A DNA stretch of 64,000 nucleotides from Fonsecaea monophora (lineage: Eukaryota; Ascomycota; Eurotiomycetes; Chaetothyriales; Herpotrichiellaceae). Made by a program: the position numbers and the translations under genes. Position 1 is the first letter of the stretch. Each line of letters begins with the position of its first letter. Shown here piece by piece: positions 54,172 through 63,055 of this stretch. The stretch lies in assembly GCF_001642475.1 (NCBI RefSeq), contig NW_019174029.1, positions 1 through 64,000 on the forward strand, read 5' to 3'. The notes beneath the pieces were generated by a model. The model was not told the origin of the DNA. It was given only the letters and a program-made list of their open reading frames with translations, and did no database searches.

Positions 54172-56391
54172 CTACTCATCGTCGTCCTCGTCGCCGTCCA
54201 CATAATTCACAGCCTTCTTCTTAGCCCTCCTACCGCTCAGAGTCCGCGTTGGTGCTCGCCGATTGACTTTGACAACTGCACTGACCTCCTCCGCGTCAGT
54301 AAAATCCGGCATCTCGAGGTCTGACTCCTTTTTCTGCTCGAGAGCCGAGTCTTGGTCGCTCGTACTCGGCGTCAACACCGTCTTATTTGTGCCCTTCTTA
54401 TTCTTCATGCCAGTCCCCGAGCGAGGTGCCCGAACCGGCTTCTGCTTCTTCGTCTTCGCCACATCATACACACTCTGTGTTTTGGCAGCATTGGGCGTCG
54501 CCCTCGGAGTCGCATCCAAGCCGGCCAGCTCAGAAACAGTCGACTTGGCCGTGGACGCTGGCGTCTCTCCTTCTGCGGATGCTTCCCTCGCTGCCTGCCA
54601 CGCAGCCTTTTCGGCCCGTCTCAGTGCCGCCCTCTCGGCTGTTGTCTTTGCTTTTGCTGGGTCTCGAGGCTTGACTTCTCGTTTCTTCGGTCGCAACCAT
54701 TCCTCCATGCCTTGTGGCCAGTAGACGCGTCCTTCGGGACCACCCATACTGATCTCGGAATCTGGCACCAGAGGTGGCGGCTGTGCTTCCTCATCTGCAT
54801 CGTCATCGTCGACGTCATTGGCGATCGGTTCTCCCTCATCTCCTTTGGACTGGCGCTTCTTTCTGGGAGTTTTCTTCTTCTTCGGAGGCTTCCATGGCCT
54901 ATTTTCGTCGTTCCGCACGTAGGGGGTGATATCATTGAAAGTGTCAAACCCGGGCAACTTGAATACGCGCATCAATTCAAAGACAGCCTGTTCTTTGTCC
55001 TTGGCCTCGATCATCAAATCCATGTCCGGCGCACAGGGTGGTAGTGTTGCAGGGCGCGGATTATGTTTCCGCCGCTGTCGTGCAGTAATAGCCGATGGCA
55101 CAGGTTCTGAATAGTGCATTTTCTGCGTGATGCCCTTTCTTGTCCACGTAGCTTTGATCCTGTTATAAAGGCTCATGATGTCAAGGGTACCTTCGCGAAC
55201 TTTGTCTGCATCAAATACAATGTTGTGATGGTGGAAATCCAGAACAAGCGGAATATTGAGCTCCTCGCACACAGGCAGCAAATCATGCACACTGTAGCTA
55301 ACATCATCATTCTCAAGAACTAGGCGGTCTTTGATCCCTTGTGGCAACTTAACATAGTTCTCCTTGAATCGAGCAATAGTGGCAGCCTTGTCGCCAAAGA
55401 CTCCACCCATGTGCAGGATCATCACAGCGTCACGATTCAGCTGGCGCGGGAGCCTCAGAAGGTCCAGCATCTCGCAGTGGTAGTCTAGATCGCGTAGGGA
55501 CGCTCGGATAACCTCTTTTCGCGGTGAGCCCAGCTGTGTGAACTGGCCCGGATGGGTCGTCAGCCGGTGACCGAGTTCAGCAGCCACGCGACCCGCTTCT
55601 GCAAGCACCTCTGAGGCGAATGGGCTAAGCTTGTACCCGTATATATCATGGCTGGCAAAGGGAAACATTTCAGACGACAACCGAAGGAACTTGATACCGT
55701 AGCGATCGTTCCAACGCAACATCTTGACAATGTCCCGTGCATTGGCGAGACCCAACGCTTCCACATATTCTTGCCCCAGCGCTATGTCCGCTGGTTGATC
55801 CTTGTCAGGACGATTTTTGGTGGGATGTTCTGGCAGCTTGGGGTCTTTCAGTGGATGGCGGTGCTCGAGTATCGAAGCGATACGACACGTGCGTGACGAG
55901 AATACTGGTGGATTTGCATTACGGAGATAGGTGTTCAGACAAGCATAACCCAGCCGGCCCTTCCAGGGTAATGGGAGGTATGAGCTGTTGACCGGGGGTG
56001 GCCGGGACAAGGCTTCCTTCAGCTCTTCGGGGTTAGCTTCCTCATCCCCTTCAGCTTCGGGATCATCTCTTTCTAGCCCATCCCCTCTCTTGACGGGAGC
56101 TGTCGGAGGGGCGACTGGTCTAGCATGTGCCGCAACAGGTTTGTCCACAGCTTCGACCTTGATCTTTCCCTTCCTACTTTTCGCAGTGTCAACTTCAGGC
56201 TGTTCTGCATCTGGCGAAGCACGTAAGGCATTCGGGCCATCCTCGATCATATCATTCGTGTCTGGATTAGTGTCGATCGCGACAGGGGCGGTGGCAGAGG
56301 CTCTCCGGGAACTAGTCCGTCGATTTGATGCAGAAGCGGGTGTGGTAGAAGTCACCAAGGTGGTGTTAGCTGCCCTCTTTCGTTTAGGCAT
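54172..56391 (-). CDS. uve1: UV-damage endonuclease Uve1 (UVDE)
   Basis: Cuts DNA 5' of UV photoproducts and other distortions, starting alternative excision repair. From MPKRKRAANTT (56391) it is 739 aa; S. pombe Uve1 is about 600 aa. The N-terminal 140 residues are disordered with a basic PKRKR start and acidic stretches. The TIM-barrel core runs from about 147 (LGYACLNTYLR) to 480. It includes IKFLRLSSEMFPFASHDIYG, HPGQFTQLGSPRKE, MILHMGGVFGDK, RLVLENDDVSYSV, LVLDFHHHNI and DLMIEAKDKEQAV, which carry the expected Glu/His/Asp metal ligands. A 255-residue Lys/Arg/Ala-rich tail follows (PKKKKTPRKKRQSKG). The frame stays open 154 codons upstream. Met at 56520 would add a basic presequence-like segment. 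Confidence 0.94.
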   Translation of the reverse strand: MPKRKRAANTTLVTSTTPASASNRRTSSRRASATAPVAIDTNPDTNDMIEDGPNALRASPDAEQPEVDTAKSRKGKIKVEAVDKPVAAHARPVAPPTAPVKRGDGLERDDPEAEGDEEANPEELKEALSRPPPVNSSYLPLPWKGRLGYACLNTYLRNANPPVFSSRTCRIASILEHRHPLKDPKLPEHPTKNRPDKDQPADIALGQEYVEALGLANARDIVKMLRWNDRYGIKFLRLSSEMFPFASHDIYGYKLSPFASEVLAEAGRVAAELGHRLTTHPGQFTQLGSPRKEVIRASLRDLDYHCEMLDLLRLPRQLNRDAVMILHMGGVFGDKAATIARFKENYVKLPQGIKDRLVLENDDVSYSVHDLLPVCEELNIPLVLDFHHHNIVFDADKVREGTLDIMSLYNRIKATWTRKGITQKMHYSEPVPSAITARQRRKHNPRPATLPPCAPDMDLMIEAKDKEQAVFELMRVFKLPGFDTFNDITPYVRNDENRPWKPPKKKKTPRKKRQSKGDEGEPIANDVDDDDADEEAQPPPLVPDSEISMGGPEGRVYWPQGMEEWLRPKKREVKPRDPAKAKTTAERAALRRAEKAAWQAAREASAEGETPASTAKSTVSELAGLDATPRATPNAAKTQSVYDVAKTKKQKPVRAPRSGTGMKNKKGTNKTVLTPSTSDQDSALEQKKESDLEMPDFTDAEEVSAVVKVNRRAPTRTLSGRRAKKKAVNYVDGDEDDDE

Positions 56392-57305
56392 CGCATACAG
56401 TGGTGAGGGCGAAGATCCTAGATGTAAACCATAGAGGGCGTGAGATCTAACTGTTGGGGGAATATAGTCTCTGCGATTCCCTTCCCAGCGTAAACACAGA
56501 CGATTGAACAAATTGAACATGCGATGAATGTCTAGAGACTCTAAGCTTGACTCTAGGAGAGAAAAAAACCTACAATACATAATGTCCCTTGTATGGTGCA
56601 GTGGTGAATCGAGTACGAGGGACTGGCCAGCCAATTCTCTAATCACGACGTCATGACTTTTTGTGTCGTGTCTCAATGCGCACCTGCGCTTCTCACACGC
56701 GACTTTTCGAGATCGATTCACGCCTGCGGTGTTTTTCGATCTGGGAAAGGCACAACTCCGCACTTTCACCATCACCCGCCAATAATCAATCGTGAGCGCC
56801 TCATCTGCTAAGTGGCACACAGCGAGGCTTACTCCTTGCACCCATCGATCCATCGAGCCAACTGAGGGGTCTCGCCCACTGCAGGGATCAATAAACGGAC
56901 AAGCTTAGGTGGAACAGCTGGTGACCACCTTCGCTACTCAGCGAACTTCTCCATCCCAGTGGCAAATGGCTGCTCTGATTTGTCCTACAAGAAAACAGTC
57001 TCAATGCTCCTCCGCCACCAAACCACGAACCTGCATCCGCCCAAAGGTCAAAACCGAGACCTCCTCCTCTTCCTCTAGGAATGGGCAGAACATCTTTAAT
57101 TGTGGCGCAGAGTCAGTTGTGATTAATGTCTTCCTTCCGTCATTTGGATTCATCGACCGGTGCCGACTCTTTCACCTGTGAAGGTCGTCCAAGAGGTGCT
57201 TGACTGATCGACTAATCGCTTATCGTTCTTGTTCGCCTTGGAAGATACGACTCCGCATTTCTTACCGCTGGGATCCCGGCTCAATTCACCATACACATCT
57301 ACACA
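56392..57305. promoter_or_regulatory. Divergent upstream region, uve1 / F-box gene
   Basis: 914 bp between divergent starts. The left part (to about 56853) is an open continuation of the uve1 frame and may be leader or coding. The right part is the promoter of the F-box gene, with a C-rich leader. No other gene is seen. Confidence 0.5.
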
Positions 57306-58652
57306 ATGCCAGGGTTTACCAGTTTTCGGAGAAAGCTTTCACGAACCAAGTCTGTGCCTGGGCCTGTCGAAATCGCGGAAGAGAGTCGAGATCGATTGCA
57401 GCCATGGCCAAGTAAAGCGTTGTCCTTGACACCTTCCGACGAGCAGCTCGTCGCCAAACTGGCATTTACTCCCGAGACCGCCATCATCGAACGAGCGCCT
57501 CGTCGACAGACTCCGTCGGTGGGGACTAGGTGGTCCGAGCGGACAGTGTTTAACAATGTCGAGTCCGGCTTCCTCTCACTACCAACAGAGCTTTTGATGT
57601 TTCTCCAACCATACTTGAGCCCAAGTAGTGAGGTCTCCCTCCGTCATACTTGCTCGAGGTTCTTCCATCTTTATAGCACGCCATCCTTTGTCTTGACGGG
57701 GAAAGAGCTTTTCGATTTCCTCTGTATGACTGAACGGGATCAGGATCCCACCGAACTAGACAAGCTAGTGTGCAGCAGGTGTCAGATGCTTCATCTCCGG
57801 TCCACCTTCCCTACGGCAGAGATCAAACAGGAATCAACCTTGCGAGACTGTAGACAGGTCTGGCTGTGCCCACATCGTCACCTTGGTTACCAGAGGACGA
57901 TTCGCAACATCAAGGCCGGGGTGGAATCACCATTTCGAGTTGAAACACTGGAGCCCTGTTCGAGGTGCAGAAACTCTATTCGCAACAGGTCTGTTGCCGA
58001 CCGCCCCGAGAAAGGCACCTCTGCGATGGATCTGGAGAATCCGAAAGCCGAGTCTCTGTTGATCTCCAAGATTGCCCTCCTTCAAGCACCATCACCATTG
58101 TATAATGCAAGAACAAGCGGAGGTAGTGGTATGTACAAAGAAGTGTTCCAGGTCAAGGATGTTTCCAGCGCTCTGTCAGGGATTGATTTCCGCCTCTGCG
58201 CCCATATGAAGCTCGGAGATCCTTACATCCTCAGCAAGTTCTGCAGAGCATGCATCAATACGCAACGACTCCCACCAGGGGTGAAAGGCCCACCTTGTAT
58301 CAATGAGTCGAAGCGAGAGTTTGGAGCCGGCCGGACTCGCGCGAAGTGCAAAGGCACCTGCTTTACTCGAGGCTGTAAAACACAATTCATGTTTCAGGCT
58401 CGCGAAAGTCTGTCACCTGACGCTTCTGGGAGGCGACAAGTCTGGCTCATTGTTGTCGTTTATCGCTGGCTAGGTCCGCTCTTGAGTGCAGGACGGGATG
58501 GCACCTGGACTGACCACACCATCGACCATCAAGAACGGAAGGAGATGCGCGTGAAATGGGCCGAGTGGGAAAAGGTAAATCGATCTGGAAGACAATGCAT
58601 GCCGAATTGGAGCATCTGCCTTCTACATCCGGAAGATTCGAATTTGCGCTGA
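57306..58652 (+). CDS. F-box protein with Cys-rich pairs
   Basis: A 448-aa single-frame protein from ATG 57306. The N-terminal 90 residues are basic and Ser/Pro-rich (RRKLSRTKSVPG). An F-box-like helix set lies at about 91-135: FLSLPTELLMFLQPYL, then SPSSEVSLRHTCSRFFHLY. The rest is rich in Cys pairs that could bind metal: CSRCQMLH, CPHRHLGYQ, CSRCRN, FCRACI and CKGTCFTRGC. This matches a large fungal class of F-box-plus-CxxC proteins thought to be SCF adaptors with unknown targets. No WD or LRR repeats are seen. There is no intron and codon use is normal. Confidence 0.82.
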   Translation: MPGFTSFRRKLSRTKSVPGPVEIAEESRDRLQPWPSKALSLTPSDEQLVAKLAFTPETAIIERAPRRQTPSVGTRWSERTVFNNVESGFLSLPTELLMFLQPYLSPSSEVSLRHTCSRFFHLYSTPSFVLTGKELFDFLCMTERDQDPTELDKLVCSRCQMLHLRSTFPTAEIKQESTLRDCRQVWLCPHRHLGYQRTIRNIKAGVESPFRVETLEPCSRCRNSIRNRSVADRPEKGTSAMDLENPKAESLLISKIALLQAPSPLYNARTSGGSGMYKEVFQVKDVSSALSGIDFRLCAHMKLGDPYILSKFCRACINTQRLPPGVKGPPCINESKREFGAGRTRAKCKGTCFTRGCKTQFMFQARESLSPDASGRRQVWLIVVVYRWLGPLLSAGRDGTWTDHTIDHQERKEMRVKWAEWEKVNRSGRQCMPNWSICLLHPEDSNLR

Positions 58653-59807
58653 GATGAGATGTTTGGAATACACAACCATGATTTGTCCGACGCGTCAGGT
58701 CGAGACAGCAACCGCGTGGAACCCGTTGCGACGGAGCACTCTGTATGTTGTTCCTGTATTTATCCTTGGTGGCTGACAACAACAATGGAGATCACCTCTT
58801 CAGAAGTTGCGATCGAATCCGACATGGACGACTTCGCAAAGCCGGCCTCGTTCATTCTGGAGCCGCCGCATCGACGACCTCGAGAACATGGACAGTCATC
58901 TTCAACAGATGAACGCCACTGAGAAGATGCGAGTTGAATTGAAAGATGAAAAATAATGAGCTGGATGCATTGATCGGCAGTGCAATCCACGCGCCACGAA
59001 TCACACAAGGCTTGTTTCGCCGGACGGGCGATTATTGACAAACAAACTCAGATCGACGTCCCTTCAAGGAAATGGCCCAGATTGGCGCTTAAACCCACAG
59101 AAAATCCTAAAATAGAAGTTCGCATGCCCGGATTTCTTGAGTTTGGACGGGACTCGAGCCGATCATCGATTGGCTTTTTGTGGCTGCGATTGGCGACCAC
59201 GTCGCCTTGCCAACAATTGCGGGGGATATTCGAGATCCTCCTCGACAATATCTACTAGCTTGGAACCTGGAGCTCGGAGTCCATGGCAAAGCCTCCTTTG
59301 CCTTTTCATGGACTGGAGGAATGTCATGCTGGGGCGGTGGATCGACAACATTCCTTGTGGTGACTTGCCCGGTGGCGCTTGAGCCTCGTCAATCCCACTT
59401 TAGCCCTGCCACGATCCCCAGCTGTATCCAGAGCAGCATGTCATCGAGCGTTGTCCAGCAGACAAGTCGTCGTACGCCATCTCCAAAAATCGAAGCTGGA
59501 ACAGCGTTCCGTCAAGTGGCGATATGGAGATGTATGTGGACGGGCTGGAAATATACATATACGAAGCATTGTGTCGCTCGCAAACACAAATCCATACATC
59601 CCTGAATCAAGCCTGATCGCTTCCTTCACATCTATCACATCCATCACACTCCAATTCCTTTGCCTGACAGCAACACTGCTATACGTGTGCTCAACGTGTC
59701 TTACATTCCTACCACTTCGAAACGGGCTCCTCTGCCCTAAATCTTACGGCCTCCTCCCCTCCCTTGTCAATCTTTTGCTTTGCCAGTTGTCGCACTGAGC
59801 ACGCACC
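58653..59807. other. Intergenic region upstream of the AA11 gene
   Basis: About 1.15 kb with the 3' flank of the F-box gene and the AA11 promoter. The last 200 bp are pyrimidine-rich. Chance frames only. Confidence 0.55.
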
Positions 59808-61565
59808 ATGTCCCCCTTGCTACACACTTCCCTTGCCCTCTCCCTATTATGGCTGCCTCTCTGCACTCAAGCCCATATGCAGATGAGCTGGCCATACCCC
59901 CTACGAAGTCCCCTTGATCCTGACATCAGCCCTGATGAAAAAGACTATAACATGATATCCCCGTTGTTCGCGGACGGTTCTAACTTTCCTTGCAAGAACT
60001 ACCAGAATACTCCCGATAGCTACGTCACCAAAGCAACTTACCTGGCCGGTGGTACCTACGACATGTGGTTGAATGGGACAGTCCCACACGACGGAGGCTC
60101 TTGTCAACTATCTCTATCTTATGACAACGGAGCTACATTCAAAGTCATCAAATCCATGATCGGCGGATGCCCCTTGACACACAACTACGCCTTCACGATT
60201 CCGAGCTTTGCGCCCTCTTCCGATTCGGTGCTCTTCTCCTGGTCTTGGTTTAATCTCATCGGAGATCGCGAGATGTACCAAAATTGTGCCCGAGTTGAGA
60301 TCGTTGGTGGCGCGAGCACACGGCATCGACGAGGCTCGCCGTATCGACGACAAGTTGCTTCAATGGATCGGCTACCCAATATGTTCGTGTGCAACGTGAA
60401 CAACGGCTGTCAAACCATCGAGCGGCAAGAAGTGGTTTTTCCAGATCCCGGGAGCGATGTTGTCTACGGCCAGGATGCGATCGTTCCGGATCCAGGTCCA
60501 GGGTTTACCATCAATGGCGTCGCTGCTTCAACTACTCCTGTTTCCCTGACCACCTCCGTCTCTACGCAACTCGACCTCGTCACGACGACTGGGACATCCA
60601 GCAGTTTGGAGGTTCCCACGTTAGCAACAACGTTCACGACTCAGACTACTCGGCCCTCGTCGACTGGAACGACAACCACTGTTGGAACTACAACCGTGGA
60701 CACCATTACCACATCCATGCTCGTCTCCCCAGGAGCTTTCTTCACGACCGATTCGACCACACTGAGCACCCTCTCAACCACCACCACGCCTTTTACTTCG
60801 GGAACAGGAAGCGTCGTGGATAATTTGGCTGAATCTACAACATCTTTTAGCACATTGACGACAACCTCAACCTCCCTTGCCCCCTTTCCCCTGACTAACA
60901 GTTCAACTATTACGTCCGCCATTGCCTTGGGCACTGGTGCTGTTTTTGCTAACTCTACAGATCCTGGCGATTCTAATCTGGCCGAGTCCACGACTACTTC
61001 GATGACGACTACGACCCCGACGACGCTTACGACACTTACGACTATGACATCGACAACGACGACGACGACGACGACGCTATACGATCTTGCGACATCCTTG
61101 ACGACTACAGTGACGACTCCCACGACTTCAACGACTACCGAAGCGACAAGCACTATTTCTACGATGACAACAACAGCAAGCATCACACTGTCAACCACTT
61201 TTACGACATTGGTACAGGTTGCCTCTACGACCACGACCACGACCACGACCGCTACCACTTCTCCGACCACTCTCCCACTGCCTTGTGTGCCCGGAACATT
61301 TACATGCAATAGCCCTTCTAGTTTCTCCCAATGCATCTCCACTGGTGTTGGGACGACGTATACCTATATGGGTGCCGTCGCCGCCGGCATGACGTGTGTT
61401 GATGGCCAAATTATCCGCGAGAATGAGGGGGCCTGCACGCCTGATGGTGCGTTGTACTGCAACGGCGAAACGTCGTTTTACCTCTGCGACCAAGGCGGGC
61501 TCGTGAACATGGGCCCTGTCGCGCCAGGGACGATCTGTGAGGACGGTGTGATCGTCGCTGCGTGA
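59808..61565 (+). CDS. AA11 lytic polysaccharide monooxygenase with tandem C-terminal modules
   Basis: Secreted copper enzyme expected to oxidise chitin, as do characterised AA11 members. A 585-aa single frame. The signal peptide (1-22, cleavage after TQA) exposes His23 (HMQMSWPYPLRSP) as the first ligand of the copper histidine brace. The second is likely His94 (GTVPHDGGSCQLSLSYDNG). Tyr157 in REMYQNCA is the probable axial residue. Conserved Cys pairs include C62, C99, C121 and C160, and FSWSWFNLIGDREMY is typical. After about 230 comes a 260-residue Thr/Ser linker encoded by ACN-rich repeats, likely heavily O-mannosylated. Residues 493-585 hold two similar four-Cys modules (CVPGTFTCN, then MGAVAAGMTCVDGQI; CTPDGALYCN, then MGPVAPGTICEDGVI), resembling the X278-type putative chitin-binding module. 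Confidence 0.93.
   Translation: MSPLLHTSLALSLLWLPLCTQAHMQMSWPYPLRSPLDPDISPDEKDYNMISPLFADGSNFPCKNYQNTPDSYVTKATYLAGGTYDMWLNGTVPHDGGSCQLSLSYDNGATFKVIKSMIGGCPLTHNYAFTIPSFAPSSDSVLFSWSWFNLIGDREMYQNCARVEIVGGASTRHRRGSPYRRQVASMDRLPNMFVCNVNNGCQTIERQEVVFPDPGSDVVYGQDAIVPDPGPGFTINGVAASTTPVSLTTSVSTQLDLVTTTGTSSSLEVPTLATTFTTQTTRPSSTGTTTTVGTTTVDTITTSMLVSPGAFFTTDSTTLSTLSTTTTPFTSGTGSVVDNLAESTTSFSTLTTTSTSLAPFPLTNSSTITSAIALGTGAVFANSTDPGDSNLAESTTTSMTTTTPTTLTTLTTMTSTTTTTTTTLYDLATSLTTTVTTPTTSTTTEATSTISTMTTTASITLSTTFTTLVQVASTTTTTTTTATTSPTTLPLPCVPGTFTCNSPSSFSQCISTGVGTTYTYMGAVAAGMTCVDGQIIRENEGACTPDGALYCNGETSFYLCDQGGLVNMGPVAPGTICEDGVIVAA
61051..61077. repeat. (CGA)n coding microsatellite
   Basis: Trinucleotide run in the AA11 linker, read in frame as ACG threonine codons. 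A second run of ACGACC units lies at about 61226-61250. Both are candidates for slippage changes in linker length. Confidence 0.85.
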
Positions 61566-63055
61566 TCGGTTGTTCGAGATTCTGGAAGCTTGAATTTCAT
61601 AGTTCTTGGGATGCCAGTTTTTCAAGGGCACATGGTGACTGAGCGAAAAGGGGAAGAGGGCATTTATTACCTCTGGCTTAACCGGGGTATATCTTGTCCT
61701 TGTTCCTGTTCTTCCCCTTTCCCAAGGCGTTTTCGGTTTCGGCTTTTTTTAATCCGGGGGTTTCTTTGGGAACGGGGAATGGGAAATAAGATCAAGAACC
61801 AACATAGCGTGGCGCTGGGATGGATATGAAACTGGGATTGGGATTGAGACCGAGATCAACGTTGGGTAATGATTGTGGGACGGACAGACAGGATCGGACG
61901 ACCTCACAGCTGCGCTGGATATTTACCAACCACCACGACGGATCGGATCAACGAAACTGAGAATCTGGTTTCTTTGATTTTTTTGGGAGGATTTCTTCCT
62001 TGGAAAGGTTGCGAGAGGCAGGCAGACAGCTAGGCAGGACCAGGCGGCGCACGAGGCATGAATGAATACACTACGACGACCTCGGTCACGTATTAGAGAG
62101 GAGACAATGGGAATGATATAAGATGATATTTGAGCATCCATGTACCTCGTAATGCAATGACAATACAATACAACACAATGCACGTCACATCACATCATGT
62201 TTGATATCCCCTTTTGTGTATACTAGTGTACTTAATTACATACTATATACTTATATGGATGGATGTCTGTATATATATGTACACTAGATACCTACCTAGG
62301 TATTATATATGTACCTACCGAGTACATAGCTAGGTATGTAAGTATGTATATATATGAGGTATACTCCCTCAGTCCCTTCGCTATATATATATATACTCTT
62401 GTCTATCTGTTCTGCGTAGGACTTTACTGCGTTGCCTCTCCTCTGTTCTCTTGCTGGCTGGCTGGTGGTTGAATGGGCGGGCATTTCTTTCCTTGGACGA
62501 ATCCTCCCTCACACTCATTCGCCCACATACACACACACACACTCTCTCTCTCTCTCTCTTATACAGCGCCCTGCTCTCGCGACCATCTTTCGTTCTCTTC
62601 ACCAAAGCACACCCCGAATATGAAGAAAAGGCAAATCACAACGAATGCGCTTGCTCGTAAAACCATGCGCCATCAACATTGAGCACTGAACACTGAACAC
62701 GGAACGGTGAGCGTACAGCATAATGTACCTCGTACTCCAAAGCAGGCAGAGAGGAAGAGGGCTATACACAATGGGTATCAACTCAAGGCATACACAATGC
62801 AACAACAACGAACAACGCATAACCAACAAAGATCCAACTCGGCAACGGGGCAAAGAGCGCTGCTGATAATACCCGGTCTTCTGCGATCCAAGTCGACGCC
62901 GACTCCCGCGACGGTGCTTTTTTGTGCGACATATTACTGGATTATTGAGTACTGTAGTCTTCGTCGGACCGTGAAGTCCACCATCCCGAAAACGCCATTT
63001 GCTAAACTGCATGTCGTCGTAAAATCAGCTTTGATTGGACACCGTGCCGATTTCC
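61566..63055. other. 1.5-kb convergent interval with TACCTA and TA tracts
   Basis: 3' flanks of the AA11 and SH3 genes. It contains a TACCTAGGTA palindrome at 62293-62302 within TACCTA-like units (about 62285-62345), TATATA runs at about 62265 and 62382, and an (AC)n(TC)n tract at 62529-62560. No gene is supported. Confidence 0.6.
62529..62560. repeat. (AC)n-(TC)n compound microsatellite
   Basis: Perfect AC dinucleotides passing into TC dinucleotides over about 32 bp. Confidence 0.9.

Noticed and set aside
60641..61342. Antisense Val-rich open frame opposite the AA11 linker
   Set aside because: It is the complement of Thr (ACN) codon repeats; poly-Val is the expected shadow.
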